This document shows, in pieces, positions 25,478 through 35,472 of a stretch of 64,000 bases of DNA. The number at the start of each line of letters is the position of its first letter. Position 1 is the first letter of the stretch. Position numbers and translations under genes: made by a program. The stretch is from Streptomyces thermodiastaticus (GTDB lineage: Bacteria > Actinomycetota > Actinomycetes > Streptomycetales > Streptomycetaceae). The notes under the pieces are model-generated. The model was not told the origin of the DNA. It ran no database searches and saw nothing but the letters and a program-made list of their open reading frames with translations. The DNA is taken from assembly GCF_014656135.1 (NCBI RefSeq), contig NZ_BNBV01000012.1:62001-126000 (forward strand), read 5' to 3'.

Positions 25478-26320
25478 ATGAGCGGGACCGACAGCCCTGC
25501 GGCACGGCTGCAGGCGCTCTTCGAAGGACACCGGCTCACGCCGACCCAGCGGCGCATCGCGCACTGCATGGTGCGGCGCGCCGCCGACGTGCCGTTCCTG
25601 TCCAGCGTCGAACTCGCCGAACTGGCCGGGGTCAGCCAGCCGTCGGTGACCCGCTTCGCCGTCGCCCTGGGCTTCGACGGCTACCCGGCGCTGCGCCGGC
25701 ACCTGCGCGAGGTCACCCCCGCCGAACCCGTGGACCGCCCGGCCACCCGCAACGAGTACCAGCAGGCCGTCGAGGAGGAGATCGACAACCTCCGGCACCT
25801 CGCTCAGGCGCTGGCCGATCCCGGACCGGTGCGGCAGGCGGCCCGGATCCTCGCCGCCTCGCGCCCGCTGCCGGTCCTCGGGTTGCGCGCCGCCGCCGCG
25901 CAGGCGTACGGCTTCGCGTACTTCGCGGCCAAGGTCCACCCGGACGTGCGGCTGCTCGACGAGGGCGGCACGATGCTCCAGGACCGCATCGACTCCGCCG
26001 TCCGGGCGGGGGCGACGGCCCTGCTGTGCTTCGCGTTGCCCCGGCATCCGCGTGAGGTGGTGGACACCCTCGCCCACGCCAAGGACGCCGGACTGACCGT
26101 CGTCACCGTCGCGGACTCGGCGTTCGCCCCGGTCGCCAAGCACTCCGACGTGCTGCTGCCCGCGGCCGTGGGCACCGGCCTGTCCTTCGACACCGCCTGC
26201 GCGCCGATGCTGCTGGGCCGGGTGCTGCTGGAGGCCATGTGCGACGACCTGCCGGACGCCCAGGCGCGGCTGGAGGAGTTCGACGCCACGGCGGCGGCAC
26301 GCGGACTGTTCGTCGAGTGA
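25478..26320 (+). CDS. MurR/RpiR-family transcriptional regulator
   Basis: A 280-residue regulator. The N-terminal helix-turn-helix domain (1-77) has LTPTQRRIAHCMVRRA and the recognition part VSQPSVTRFAVALGFDGYPALRRHL. A linker and a C-terminal SIS sugar-phosphate-binding domain (about 125-255) follow, with LGLRAAAAQAYGFAYFAAK and ATALLCFALPRHPREVVD. Members sense phosphosugars or related metabolites and act as repressors or activators. A GGAGGGGGAG ribosome site precedes ATG 25478. The ligand is unknown; neighbours do not include an obvious sugar-catabolic operon. Confidence 0.92.
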   Translation: MSGTDSPAARLQALFEGHRLTPTQRRIAHCMVRRAADVPFLSSVELAELAGVSQPSVTRFAVALGFDGYPALRRHLREVTPAEPVDRPATRNEYQQAVEEEIDNLRHLAQALADPGPVRQAARILAASRPLPVLGLRAAAAQAYGFAYFAAKVHPDVRLLDEGGTMLQDRIDSAVRAGATALLCFALPRHPREVVDTLAHAKDAGLTVVTVADSAFAPVAKHSDVLLPAAVGTGLSFDTACAPMLLGRVLLEAMCDDLPDAQARLEEFDATAAARGLFVE

Positions 26321-26444
26321 CCCGCCGCCGCGCCTCAGCCCGTCCAGGAGCCGCCGCAGCCTCGCCCTCTCTCAGATTCGTCTCAGGAACCCTCGCTAGC
26401 CTGCCCGCCCGAACGGGACTGTGCCGGAGAGGAAGGAGGCGGCA

Positions 26445-27047
26445 GTGGCACGCGGAGGTCGCGGAGCGCGCGGAGGCCGGGGACTGGCCCGGGTGGCCGT
26501 CGTCGTACGGGCCGGGGCGGCGCCGCTGTGGTGGCTCGGGGTGTGCGCGGCGGCCGTCGGGCTGGCCGTGCCGGGCCTGACCGGACGCCGGATCGGGCTC
26601 TGTGCGGGGGCCGCGCTGTTCCTGGTGACCGCGGCCGTGGTGGCGTGCGCCCGGCGCGGGCGGTACAAGACCCTCGCCGGCAAGGCCGTGCGCGCCGGAC
26701 GGCACGACGTGCTGCAGGACCGGGCCGTCAGCGTCCGCGTCTGGCGGCGCGGGCACCGCTGGTGGCTGCTGCTGGCGTTCCTGGCGGCCCTGGCGAGTGC
26801 GCCGGCCGTGCCCGCGGCCGGCGGTCTGCTGCTGGCCGGTGCCGGGACCGGGCTGCGCCTGAAGGCCGCCTGGCTGGGGCGGCTGGAGCGCGCCGGGGAC
26901 GTGCTGCTGTGGGTGCGGGTCGACTGGCTCGGCAAGCGCGGCGGACGCCCGGCGGGCCCGGCGGTCAAGGGCTTCCGCAGCACCGGCATCGCCGCGGGCG
27001 ACGCGGCCCCGGGCGGGGCACGCCGCCGCAGCGCGGCGCTCGTCTGA
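26445..27047 (+). CDS. Conserved membrane protein of unknown function
   Basis: A 200-residue protein with four hydrophobic segments: two near the N-terminus (about 22-40 and 44-62) and two around 98-130. A basic loop lies between them and the tail is arginine- and glycine-rich. I recognise no family motif. The GTG at 26445 is preferred over GTG 26421 because AAGGAGG lies 5 bases upstream. Codon usage is typical of the chromosome. It is followed by a strong hairpin at 27104-27143 between convergent genes. Confidence 0.68.
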   Translation: MARGGRGARGGRGLARVAVVVRAGAAPLWWLGVCAAAVGLAVPGLTGRRIGLCAGAALFLVTAAVVACARRGRYKTLAGKAVRAGRHDVLQDRAVSVRVWRRGHRWWLLLAFLAALASAPAVPAAGGLLLAGAGTGLRLKAAWLGRLERAGDVLLWVRVDWLGKRGGRPAGPAVKGFRSTGIAAGDAAPGGARRRSAALV

Positions 27048-27103
27048 CCCGGCGGCCGGGCCGCGGCCCGGCACGGCAGCGGGCCGGCCGCCGTTCCGCC
27101 GTG

Positions 27104-27143
27104 GCCCGGGACCGGCGCACCGGTGGTGCGGCCGGTCCCGGGC
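27104..27143. terminator. Bidirectional terminator
   Basis: A perfect 13-bp stem (GCCCGGGACCGGC at 27104-27116 with 27131-27143), with a further GCAC/GTGC pairing in the loop, lies between the convergent membrane-protein and decarboxylase genes. Confidence 0.82.
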
Positions 27144-27201
27144 GCCGGCGTGTGCCCGGGCACGTGGCACGTGGGCACGTGCACGCGGGGCAGGGCAGTT
27201 G

Positions 27202-28584
27202 TCAGGGCACCTCCAGCGAGGTCAGGGCCGTGGCGTGCGCGCCGCCCGCCTCCGTCACGATCTCCGCCACCGTCTGCGGCTCGCGCACCGTCGCGAACGC
27301 GACGCCGCCGCGGCCGTCCGGCAGGTAGCCGTACACCGCGGGCCGGGGCAGGGAGTTGTAGGCGTAGTGGTGCGCGAAGTAGTAGGCGCCGGTGTCCAGC
27401 GCGGCGACCACGTCGCCCGGTTCCAGCAAGGCGAGCGAGCGTGCCTCGGCCAGCAGGTCGCCCGCGAAACAGGCGGGCCCGGCGATGTCCTGCACCGCCT
27501 CGGGGCCCGGCTTGGGCCGGCCCTCGGCGTCGTACGCGGCCAGCCGCAGCGGCCACGCCTGCGGGGCGTACACCGTGCGGGTGGCGACCTGCACCCCGGC
27601 ATGCGTCACCGCGACCGGGCGGCCGCCCGCGGTCTTGGTGTACTCCACCCGTGTCAGCAGCGTGCCCTGCTTGGCCAGCAGCGACCGGCCGAACTCGGTC
27701 ACCAGCCCGTACCGCCCGTCGAACAGCCCCGGCACCGTCTCGGCCAGCAGCCGGGCGTACTCGGCGTACGTCGGCACGGTCTCCTCCCCGGTGAAGTTCA
27801 CCGGCAGCCCGCCGCCGATGTCGAGGGTGTCGATCTGCCGGCGCCCGGCCCGCTCGTTGATTTCCTCGGCGAGCCGGTAGGTCTCGGCGATGCCCTGGGC
27901 CAGCAGCGGCAGCGGGATGCCCTGGGAGCCGGTGTGGGCGTGCAGCCGGGTCAGCCACGGCCGGTCCAGGAAGGCTGTGATCACCCACTCGCGCGCCCCC
28001 TCGTCGCGCAGGGCCACACCGAACTTCGAGGTGGCCGTCGCCGTGGACAGTGCCTCGATGGAACCCCCGCCGACCTGCGGGTTCACCCGAATTCCGAGCG
28101 GTGAGCGGGGGACGGTGGAGCCCACGAGGGCGTCGATGCGGGCCAGCTCCTGCGGGTTGTCCGCGTTGACCGCGATGCCGAGCGCCAGTGCCTCGCGCAG
28201 CTCCGCGGCGGTCTTCGCGGGGGAGTCGAGCACGGTGGCCTCGGCGGGCACGCCCGCCGCCCGGGCCAGCGCCAGCTCGCCCGGGCTCGCCACCTCCGCG
28301 CCGATGCCCTCCTCGGCCAGCAGCCGCAGCACCGGCACCAGCGGGGTCGCCTTGACCGCGAAGGCGTGCAGCACGGGCGTTGCGGGGGCGGTGACCTCCT
28401 CGAACGCCTGCCGGAGCCGTGCGGCGGCCTGACGGATCCCCGCGACGTCGAGCAGGCCCACGAGGGGCGCGCCCGGGCCGAGCAGCCCCTGCTCCACCGC
28501 GGCCCGCACCGCCTCGTCCCGCCGGGCCGCCCGCTCCTCGTCCGCGTCCCGCTCCTGCCGGCGCACCAGATGCCCGTCGCTCAT
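27202..28584 (-). CDS. PLP-dependent decarboxylase of the diaminopimelate decarboxylase fold
   Basis: A 460-residue fold-III (alanine racemase-like) decarboxylase. The PLP lysine is Lys78 in HAFAVKATPL, and HTGSQG and LDIGGGLPV lie in the barrel. GAYYFAHHYAYNSLPRPAVYG is near the C-terminus. Diaminopimelate decarboxylases have CESGD at the substrate-binding cysteine; here the segment reads CFAGD, so the substrate may differ (another amino acid or a diamine precursor). It is a single gene with its 3' end against a terminator, divergent from the hut operon. The start at 28584 (MSDGHLVRRQ) is supported by GGGAGACGG upstream. It is probably not the essential lysA. Confidence 0.82.
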   Translation of the reverse strand: MSDGHLVRRQERDADEERAARRDEAVRAAVEQGLLGPGAPLVGLLDVAGIRQAAARLRQAFEEVTAPATPVLHAFAVKATPLVPVLRLLAEEGIGAEVASPGELALARAAGVPAEATVLDSPAKTAAELREALALGIAVNADNPQELARIDALVGSTVPRSPLGIRVNPQVGGGSIEALSTATATSKFGVALRDEGAREWVITAFLDRPWLTRLHAHTGSQGIPLPLLAQGIAETYRLAEEINERAGRRQIDTLDIGGGLPVNFTGEETVPTYAEYARLLAETVPGLFDGRYGLVTEFGRSLLAKQGTLLTRVEYTKTAGGRPVAVTHAGVQVATRTVYAPQAWPLRLAAYDAEGRPKPGPEAVQDIAGPACFAGDLLAEARSLALLEPGDVVAALDTGAYYFAHHYAYNSLPRPAVYGYLPDGRGGVAFATVREPQTVAEIVTEAGGAHATALTSLEVP

Positions 28585-28676
28585 GCCGTCTCCCTCGTCG
28601 CGTCGCCGCCCGCGGCGGTCCGTGCCCTGCTTCCAGCCAAACATCCGGACGGCGGCCGCGGGGACACCCCGATGTG

Positions 28677-28712
28677 TTGACTAGTTCTATTCACGAGGTG
28701 AGGATGTGAATA
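28677..28712 (+). promoter_or_regulatory. hut operon promoter with overlapping operator
   Basis: TTGACT (28677-28682) and GAGGAT (28700-28705), 17 bp apart, form a good housekeeping promoter. The inverted repeat TATTCAC-N11-GTGAATA (28688-28694 and 28706-28712; 9 of 11 if extended outward) covers the spacer and -10 region, where a repressor would block polymerase. hutU starts 46 bases downstream. Confidence 0.7.
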
Positions 28713-28757
28713 ACACGGGACAGCGTGCCCCGAGAGCGATCCGCTAGGAGGCAGACC

Positions 28758-30422
28758 ATGTCAGGACCCCGCCCCGTCCGAGCGCCGCGCGGCACGGAAC
28801 CGAGCGCCCTGGGATGGCAGCAGGAGGCCGCCCTGCGGATGCTCCAGAACAACCTCGACCCCGAGGTCGCCGAACACCCCGACCAGCTCGTCGTCTACGG
28901 CGGCACCGGCAAGGCCGCCCGTGACTGGCGCTCCTTCGACGCCATGGTCCGCACCCTGCGGACCCTCAAGGCCGACGAGACCATGCTCGTCCAGTCCGGC
29001 CGGCCGGTCGGCGTCCTGCAGACCCACGAGTGGGCGCCGCGCGTCCTCATCGCCAACTCCAACCTCGTCGGCGACTGGGCCACCTGGGAGGAGTTCCGCC
29101 GTCTGGAGGCCCTCGGGCTGACCATGTACGGGCAGATGACCGCCGGCTCCTGGATCTACATCGGCACCCAGGGCATCCTGCAGGGCACCTACGAGACCTT
29201 CGCCGCCGTCGCCGCTAAGAGGTTCGGCGGCTCGCTGGCCGGCACCATCACCCTCACCGCCGGACTCGGCGGCATGGGCGGCGCCCAGCCGCTGGCGGTG
29301 ACGATGAACGGCGGCGTGGCGCTGTGCATCGACTGCGACCCGCGCGCCATCGACCGCCGCATCGAGCACCGCTACCTGGACGTGAAGGCCGACTCCCTCG
29401 ACCACGCCCTGCGGCTCGCCGTCGAGGCCCGCGACCGGCGCGAGCCCCTGTCCATCGGGGTCCTGGGCAACGCCGCCGAGCTGGTCCCGCAGCTGCTCGC
29501 CTCGGGCGCGCCCGTCGACGTCGTCACCGACCAGACCTCCGCCCACGACCCGCTGTCCTATCTGCCGCTCGGCATCGCCTTCGAGGACATGGCCGAGGCC
29601 GCCGCGAAGGACCCGGCCGGCTTCACCGCCCGCGCCCGCGAGTCCATGGCCCGGCACGTGGAGGCGATGGTCGGCTTCCAGGACGCCGGCGCCGAGGTCT
29701 TCGACTACGGCAACTCCATCCGCGGCGAGGCCAAGCTCGCCGGGTACGAGCGGGCGTTCGCCTTCCCCGGGTTCGTGCCCGCCTACATCCGGCCGCTGTT
29801 CTGCGAGGGCAAGGGCCCCTTCCGCTGGGCCGCGCTGTCCGGCGACCCCGCCGACATCGCCCGGACCGACCAGGCGATCCTGGAGCTGTTCCCGGAGAAC
29901 GAGTCCCTGGCCCGCTGGATCCGGATGGCCGGCGAACGCGTCCGCTTCCAGGGCCTGCCCGCCCGTATCTGCTGGCTCGGCTACGGCGAACGCGACAAGG
30001 CCGGCGAACGGTTCAACGACATGGTGGCGCGCGGCGAGCTGAAGGCGCCCGTTGTCATCGGCCGCGACCACCTCGACTGCGGTTCCGTCGCCTCCCCGTA
30101 CCGGGAGACCGAGGCGATGCGCGACGGCTCCGACGCCATCGCCGACTGGCCGCTGCTCAACGCCATGGTGAACGTCGCCTCGGGCGCCTCCTGGGTGTCC
30201 ATCCACCACGGCGGCGGCGTCGGCATGGGCCGCTCCCTGCACGCCGGGCAGGTCACGGTGGCCGACGGCACCGCGCTGGCGGGGGAGAAGATCCGCCGGG
30301 TGCTGACCAACGACCCCGGCATGGGCGTGATCCGGCACGTCGACGCGGGCTACGACATCGCCGAGTCCGTGGCCGCCGAGCGCGGTGTCAGGGTGCCCAT
30401 GCGCGAGGGGGAGCAGGCGTGA
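28758..30422 (+). CDS. hutU: Urocanate hydratase
   Basis: NAD+-dependent urocanase, 554 residues, converting urocanate to 4-imidazolone-5-propionate, the second step of histidine breakdown. Seen are the NAD-binding segment [20 protein letters not shown] near 170-190, the active-site cysteine in [12 protein letters not shown] at about 408-419 and [13 protein letters not shown] near 490. Length matches the family (~555). ATG 28758 follows AGGAGG. It heads a four-gene operon; its TGA overlaps the GTG of the next gene. Histidine ammonia-lyase (hutH) is not in the window, as is usual in Streptomyces, where it lies elsewhere. Confidence 0.97.
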   Translation: MSGPRPVRAPRGTEPSALGWQQEAALRMLQNNLDPEVAEHPDQLVVYGGTGKAARDWRSFDAMVRTLRTLKADETMLVQSGRPVGVLQTHEWAPRVLIANSNLVGDWATWEEFRRLEALGLTMYGQMTAGSWIYIGTQGILQGTYETFAAVAAKRFGGSLAGTITLTAGLGGMGGAQPLAVTMNGGVALCIDCDPRAIDRRIEHRYLDVKADSLDHALRLAVEARDRREPLSIGVLGNAAELVPQLLASGAPVDVVTDQTSAHDPLSYLPLGIAFEDMAEAAAKDPAGFTARARESMARHVEAMVGFQDAGAEVFDYGNSIRGEAKLAGYERAFAFPGFVPAYIRPLFCEGKGPFRWAALSGDPADIARTDQAILELFPENESLARWIRMAGERVRFQGLPARICWLGYGERDKAGERFNDMVARGELKAPVVIGRDHLDCGSVASPYRETEAMRDGSDAIADWPLLNAMVNVASGASWVSIHHGGGVGMGRSLHAGQVTVADGTALAGEKIRRVLTNDPGMGVIRHVDAGYDIAESVAAERGVRVPMREGEQA

Positions 30423-31636
30423 GCTTCCACAGCATGTGGACCGAGCTGCTGCCCGTCGGCCGCAGCTCCGCCTCCGGCGGCTACCGCCGCTTCGCGTGGA
30501 CGGCCGCGGACGCCGAGTGCCGGGCATGGTTCGAGGAACAGGCCCGCGCCCGGGGCCTCGCCTGTGAGGTCGACCGCAACGGCAACCAGTGGGCCTGGCT
30601 GGGCGATCCGGCCGCCGGAAACGCCGTGGTCACCGGCTCGCACCTGGACTCCGTGCCCGACGGCGGCGCCTTCGACGGCCCCCTCGGGGTGGTGTCCGCC
30701 TTCGCCGCCCTGGACGAACTGCGCGGCAGGGGCGTGCGGTTCACCCGGCCGCTGGGCGTCGTCAACTTCGGCGACGAGGAGGGCGCCCGGTTCGGACTGG
30801 CCTGCGTCGGCTCCCGGCTGACCGCCGGGAAGCTCACCGCCGAGCAGGCGCACCGGCTCACCGACCGCGACGGGATCAGCCTGCCCCGCGCCATGGAGGC
30901 CGCCGGACACGACCCCGAGGCCATCGGGCCGGACCCGGAGCGGCTGGCCCGGATCGGCGCCTTCGTCGAACTCCACGTCGAACAGGGGCGCGCCCTGGAC
31001 GAGCTGGGGCACGCCGTCGGTGTGGCCTCGGCGATCTGGCCGCACGGGCGGTGGCGGTTCGACTTCCGAGGCGAGGCCAACCACGCCGGCACCACCCGGC
31101 TGACGGACCGCCACGACCCGATGCTGCCCTACGCCGAGACGGTGCTGGCCGCCCGGCGCGAGGCCGAGCGGGCCGGAGCCGTCGCCACCTTCGGCAAGGT
31201 CGCCGTGGAACCGAACGGCGTCAACGCCATCCCCTCCCTGGTGCGCGGCTGGCTCGACGCGCGCGCCGCGGACCAGGACGTGCTCGACACGGTCGTCGGC
31301 GGCATCGAGCAGGCGGCCCGCAAGGGCGCCGACGGACACGGCGTCACCCTGGACGTGGTCCGGGAGTCCTTCACGCCCGTCGCCCGGTTCGACCACGCCC
31401 TGCGCGACGACCTCGTACGCATCCTGGCCCGCACGGACGGCCCGGACGTGCCCGTGCTCGGCACCGGCGCGGGACACGACGCCGGGATCCTCTCCGCGAG
31501 CATCCCGACCGCCATGCTGTTCGTGCGCAACCCCACCGGCGTCTCCCACTCCCCGGCCGAGTCCGCCACCGAGGACGACTGCCTGGCCGGGGTGCGCGCC
31601 CTCGCCGACGTACTGGAAGGACTGGCCTGCAGGTGA
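30419..31636 (+). CDS. M20-family amidohydrolase (allantoate amidohydrolase-like) in the hut operon
   Basis: A 405-residue dinuclear-metal amidohydrolase of the allantoate/N-carbamoyl amino acid hydrolase group. Metal ligands are visible as His75 in [11 protein letters not shown], Asp86 in AFDGPLG, Glu120/121 in GDEEGARFG, and a later His in the ELHVEQG segment. The C-terminal motif is [14 protein letters not shown] 30419 overlaps the hutU stop and its own stop overlaps the next GTG, so translation is coupled on both sides. Because hutF makes N-formylglutamate and no hutG is present, this enzyme most likely performs the deformylation; the name allantoate hydrolase would then be misleading. 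Confidence 0.88.
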   Translation: MSFHSMWTELLPVGRSSASGGYRRFAWTAADAECRAWFEEQARARGLACEVDRNGNQWAWLGDPAAGNAVVTGSHLDSVPDGGAFDGPLGVVSAFAALDELRGRGVRFTRPLGVVNFGDEEGARFGLACVGSRLTAGKLTAEQAHRLTDRDGISLPRAMEAAGHDPEAIGPDPERLARIGAFVELHVEQGRALDELGHAVGVASAIWPHGRWRFDFRGEANHAGTTRLTDRHDPMLPYAETVLAARREAERAGAVATFGKVAVEPNGVNAIPSLVRGWLDARAADQDVLDTVVGGIEQAARKGADGHGVTLDVVRESFTPVARFDHALRDDLVRILARTDGPDVPVLGTGAGHDAGILSASIPTAMLFVRNPTGVSHSPAESATEDDCLAGVRALADVLEGLACR

Positions 31637-32997
31637 CCGGCACCCCGACGCGGACCTACTGGCTTCAGCACGCCTGGCTCGGCGACACCGTCGAGCCGGG
31701 GGTGGCCCTGGACGTGCACGACGGCCGGATCGCGGCGGTCCGCACGGGCGTGACCGTGCCGCCGCCGGGAGCCGTGTCCCTGCGCGGCCTGACCCTGCCG
31801 GGGCTGGCCAACGCCCACAGCCACGCCTTCCACCGGGCGCTGCGCGGCACCGCCCAGGCCGGCACGGGCGACGCCGGGACACCGGAGTCGTTCTGGGCCT
31901 GGCGGGACGTCATGTACGCCGTCGCCGACCGGCTCACCCCCGAGCGGTACCTGGCGCTCGCCCGCGCGGTCTACGCCGAGATGGCCCTCGCCGGGATCAC
32001 CGCGGTCGGTGAGTTCCACTACGTCCACCACGCACCCGGCGGCACCTCCTACGCCGACCCCAACGCCATGGGGGAGGCGCTGATCGAGGCCGCCGCCGAG
32101 GCCGGCATCCGCATCACCCTGCTCGACACCTGCTATCTGTCCGCCGGTTTCGGGCAGCCGCCCGACGCCCGCCAGGCCCGTTTCTCCGACGGCACGGCCG
32201 AGGCCTGGGCCGAACGCTGTGCACGTCTCAAGGAACGGGATCACGCACGGATCGGTGCCGCCGTCCACTCGGTGCGTGCCGTGCCCGCGGACCAGCTGGC
32301 GACAGTGGCGCGGTGGGCCGAGGAGCGGCGGGCCCCGCTGCATGTGCATCTGTCCGAGCAGCCCGCCGAGAACGACGCCTGCCGCCGGGCCCACGGGTGC
32401 ACGCCCGCCCGGCTGCTGGCCGACCACGGCGTCCTCGGCCCGCGCACCACCGGCGTGCACAACACCCATCTGACCGAGGAGGACATCGCCCTGCTCGGCG
32501 GCTCGGGCACGGGCACCTGCATGTGCCCCACCACCGAGCGGGACCTGGCCGACGGCATCGGGCCCGCCGCCGCCCTGCAGCGCGCCGGCTCCCCGCTGTC
32601 GCTCGGCTCCGACAGCCACGCGGTCATCGACCTGTTCGAAGAAGCCCGCGCGATGGAGCTGAACGAGCGGCTGCGCACCCGTGTACGCGGCCACTGGACG
32701 GCCGCCGCGCTGCTGCGCGCCGCCACCGCCGGCGGACACGCCGCCCTCGGCTGGGACGACGCGGGCACCCTCACCCCCGGCGCCCGCGCCGACTTCACCA
32801 CCGTGGCGCTGGACTCGGTCAGGACCGCGGGAGCGCCGCCCCGGCTCGGCGCCGAGACGGCCGTATTCGCCGCGACCGCGGCGGACGTGCGGCACACGGT
32901 CGTCGGCGGGCGGCACATCGTGCGGGACGGGCAGCACCAGCTCGTGCCCGATGTGCCGCAGGCCCTGGCACGGGCCGTGGAAGCCCTCCGCGGCTGA
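31633..32997 (+). CDS. hutF: Formimidoylglutamate deiminase
   Basis: A 454-residue amidohydrolase-superfamily enzyme that removes ammonia from N-formimino-glutamate to give N-formyl-glutamate. Metal ligands are His62 and His64 in [26 protein letters not shown] and [12 protein letters not shown] follow, and then the metal aspartate in [17 protein letters not shown]. These match HutF and separate it from guanine deaminases. The GTG at 31633 overlaps the preceding stop (GTGA). Presence of HutF rather than HutG-type formiminohydrolase shows the two-step formylglutamate route. Confidence 0.92.
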   Translation: MTGTPTRTYWLQHAWLGDTVEPGVALDVHDGRIAAVRTGVTVPPPGAVSLRGLTLPGLANAHSHAFHRALRGTAQAGTGDAGTPESFWAWRDVMYAVADRLTPERYLALARAVYAEMALAGITAVGEFHYVHHAPGGTSYADPNAMGEALIEAAAEAGIRITLLDTCYLSAGFGQPPDARQARFSDGTAEAWAERCARLKERDHARIGAAVHSVRAVPADQLATVARWAEERRAPLHVHLSEQPAENDACRRAHGCTPARLLADHGVLGPRTTGVHNTHLTEEDIALLGGSGTGTCMCPTTERDLADGIGPAAALQRAGSPLSLGSDSHAVIDLFEEARAMELNERLRTRVRGHWTAAALLRAATAGGHAALGWDDAGTLTPGARADFTTVALDSVRTAGAPPRLGAETAVFAATAADVRHTVVGGRHIVRDGQHQLVPDVPQALARAVEALRG

Positions 32998-33023
32998 CCC
33001 CCCTGGCCACCGGAGAGGACAGC

Positions 33024-34199
33024 ATGAGCAGCAGCACGGTCATCACGAACATCGCCACGCTGGTCACCAACGACCCCTCCCTCGGTGACGGATCCCCCCT
33101 GGGCGTGGTCCGGGACGCGGCCGTCGTCGTCGAGGGCGACCGCGTCGTGTGGACCGGTCCCTCAAGGAAAGCACCCGCCACTGACAACCGGGCCGACGCC
33201 GGCGGCCGGGCCGTGCTCCCGGGCTTCGTCGACTCCCACTCCCACCTGGTGTTCGCGGGCGATCGCACCGAGGAGTTCAACGCCCGCATGTCCGGCCGCC
33301 CCTACAGCGCCGGCGGCATCCGCACCACCGTCGCCGCCACCCGCGCCGCCGGCGACGCCGAGCTGGAGGCCACCCTCACCCGTCACCTCGCCGAGGCCCT
33401 GCGCCAGGGCACCACCACCCTGGAGACCAAGTCCGGCTACGGGCTCACCGTCGAGGACGAGGCCCGCGCCCTGCGCCTGGCCGCCCGTCACACCGAGGAG
33501 GTCACCTACCTCGGCGCGCACATCGTCGCCCCCGAGTACGCCGCCGACCCGGCCGGCTACGTCGCCCTGGTGACCGGGGAGATGCTCGACGCCTGCGCGC
33601 CGCACGCCCGCTGGATCGACGTGTTCTGCGAGAAGGGCGCCTTCGACGGCGACCAGGCCCGCGCGATCCTCACCGCGGGTCAGGCCCGGGGCCTGCACCC
33701 GCGCATCCACGCCAACCAGCTGTCCTTCGGCCCCGGTGTGCAGCTCGCGGTGGAGCTGGACGCGGCCAGCGCCGACCACTGCACCCATCTGACGGACGAG
33801 GACGTGGCCGCCCTGGCCGGCAGCCGCACGGTCGCCACCCTGCTGCCCGGCGCCGAGTTCTCCACCCGCGGCCCCTGGCCCGACGCCCGCCGGCTGCTGG
33901 ACGCCGGCGCCACGGTCGCCCTGTCCACCGACTGCAACCCCGGCTCGTCCTACACCTCGTCGATGCCGTTCTGCATCGCCCTGGCGGTGCGGGAGATGCA
34001 CATGACGCCCGACGAGGCGGTGTGGTCGGCGACCGCCGGCGGGGCGGCCGCGCTGCGGCGCGACGACATCGGCCGGCTGACCCCTGGTGCCCGAGCCGAC
34101 CTGGTCGTCCTCGACGCGTCCAGCCACGTCCATCTGGCCTACCGCCCCGGCGTCCCGCTGGTCCGGCAGGTGTGGCGGCGCGGCGTGCGCGAGGTCTGA
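33024..34199 (+). CDS. hutI: Imidazolonepropionase
   Basis: A 391-residue metal-dependent amidohydrolase opening the imidazolone ring to give N-formimino-glutamate, the third step of the pathway. His72 and His74 in [18 protein letters not shown] bind metal. The other family segments are [12 protein letters not shown], the HANQLSFG histidine box and [20 protein letters not shown] 33024 follows a GGAGAGGAC ribosome site, 26 bases after hutF. It is the last operon gene, ending in a 17-bp terminator hairpin. The pathway order in DNA (U, amidohydrolase, F, I) is not the order of the reactions. Confidence 0.96.
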   Translation: MSSSTVITNIATLVTNDPSLGDGSPLGVVRDAAVVVEGDRVVWTGPSRKAPATDNRADAGGRAVLPGFVDSHSHLVFAGDRTEEFNARMSGRPYSAGGIRTTVAATRAAGDAELEATLTRHLAEALRQGTTTLETKSGYGLTVEDEARALRLAARHTEEVTYLGAHIVAPEYAADPAGYVALVTGEMLDACAPHARWIDVFCEKGAFDGDQARAILTAGQARGLHPRIHANQLSFGPGVQLAVELDAASADHCTHLTDEDVAALAGSRTVATLLPGAEFSTRGPWPDARRLLDAGATVALSTDCNPGSSYTSSMPFCIALAVREMHMTPDEAVWSATAGGAAALRRDDIGRLTPGARADLVVLDASSHVHLAYRPGVPLVRQVWRRGVREV

Positions 34200-34227
34200 C
34201 ACGACGCCATGCGTACGGCTGCCGTAC

Positions 34228-34270
34228 GACGAGGGCGTCCGCTGCCCCTCGGACAGCGGACGCCCTCGTC
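34228..34270. terminator. Terminator between hutI and the sigma factor gene
   Basis: A perfect 17-bp stem (34228-34244 with 34254-34270) and 9-base loop lie between the convergent hutI and sigma-factor genes; probably bidirectional. Confidence 0.9.
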
Positions 34271-34295
34271 ACGGCACGGCAGGCCCCGCAGGCCG

Positions 34296-35222
34296 TCACT
34301 CCTCCAGAGTCAGCCCCTTGCGCAGCCTGAGCAGTGTCCGCGACAGCAGCCGCGAGACATGCATCTGCGAGATGCCCAGTTCCTCGCCGATCTCCGACTG
34401 CGTCATGTTGGCGACGAACCGCAGGGACAGGATCCTGCGGTCGCGGGAGGGCAGTTCGGCGATCAGCGGCTTCAACGACTCGACATATTCGATCCCTTCG
34501 AGCCCGTGGTCCTCGTAGCCGATCCGGTCCGCGAGCGCACCCTCGGAGTCGTCCTCCTCGGGCTGGGCGTCCAACGACGAGGCAGTGTAGGCGTTGGACG
34601 CCGCCATGCCCTCGACCACCTCGTCCTCGCTGAGGCCCAGGTGACTGGCGAGTTCCGCCACGGTCGGGGCGCGGTCCAGGCGCTGGGCCAGCTCGTCGCC
34701 GGCCTTGGCCAGGTCGAGGCGGAGTTCCTGCAGCCGGCGCGGGACGCGCACGGACCACGACGTGTCACGGAAGAAACGCTTGATCTCCCCGATGATGGTC
34801 GGCATGGCGAAGGTGGGGAATTCCACGCCACGGGAGAGTTCGAAGCGGTCGATCGCCTTGATGAGGCCGATGGTGCCGACCTGGATGATGTCTTCCAGCG
34901 GCTCGCTGCGGGAGCGGAAGCGGGCGGCGGCGAACTTGACCAGCGCGAGGTTGAGTTCGACGAGGGTGTTGCGTACGTACGAGTACTCGTGGGTGCCTTC
35001 CTCGAGGCTTTCCAGCCGCTCGAAGAGGGTCTTGGACAGCGCCCGGGCGTCGTCCGGGGCCACTTCGTCGTACGGGGGGATGTCCGGGAGTCCGGTCAGT
35101 GCGGCGGGCGGGGCGGCTCGCCCGGAGGGTGCGTCGTCGTGGAACGCGGGGGGATCCAGATGGTCCGGAGGGATTGTCGACGTCGCCGTCCGGGTATGCG
35201 AGGCGTCGAGCCGGGGTGACAT
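34296..35222 (-). CDS. SigB/SigF-type alternative sigma factor
   Basis: A 308-residue sigma factor of the sigma-B/F/G group. Region 2 has LVKFAAARFRSRSEPLEDIIQVGTIGLIKAIDRF (quoted across the 2.2-2.3 boundary), the core-binding and -10 part. Region 3 has VPRRLQELRLDLAKAGDEL, and region 4 the helix-turn-helix MTQSEIGEELGISQMHVSRLL. A ~60-residue acidic, proline-rich N-terminal extension is present. The ATG at 35222 has GGAGG 5 bases upstream; an in-frame ATG at 35246 is the alternative. It is divergent from STAS and HATPase genes, which form the likely partner-switching controls. Streptomyces has about nine such paralogues; the position suggests the SigI type. Confidence 0.92.
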   Translation of the reverse strand: MSPRLDASHTRTATSTIPPDHLDPPAFHDDAPSGRAAPPAALTGLPDIPPYDEVAPDDARALSKTLFERLESLEEGTHEYSYVRNTLVELNLALVKFAAARFRSRSEPLEDIIQVGTIGLIKAIDRFELSRGVEFPTFAMPTIIGEIKRFFRDTSWSVRVPRRLQELRLDLAKAGDELAQRLDRAPTVAELASHLGLSEDEVVEGMAASNAYTASSLDAQPEEDDSEGALADRIGYEDHGLEGIEYVESLKPLIAELPSRDRRILSLRFVANMTQSEIGEELGISQMHVSRLLSRTLLRLRKGLTLEE

Positions 35223-35472
35223 GATGTCCTCCATCGTTCTCGGCATATGGCTGCCGAAGCCAGTTCGTGCACTGCGGTGTGCGGCGCCTCCAAAGCCGAC
35301 GGTGTCGGGTACGTGTCCTTACTAGCCCTACCCGCTTTCCCAACATGACCGCAAGTGCCTTCTGTAGGCATATGTCCGTTTCTGTGCGGTTGTTCAGGTG
35401 TCCGGCCGGTGGGGGAAGGCGTAGTGTTCGAGGGCGTCAGTCAGCAGCCAAGACACCCGGGAGAGAGACGGC
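35223..35472. promoter_or_regulatory. Divergent promoter region of the sigma/antagonist module
   Basis: A 250-bp region with GGGTAC at 35307-35312 on the plus strand and GGGTAG on the minus strand (35333-35328). Sigma-B-type promoters in Streptomyces have a GGGTAY -10 box, so one or both directions may be under autocontrol. I cannot identify convincing -35 GNNT partners at the right spacing. Confidence 0.35.
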
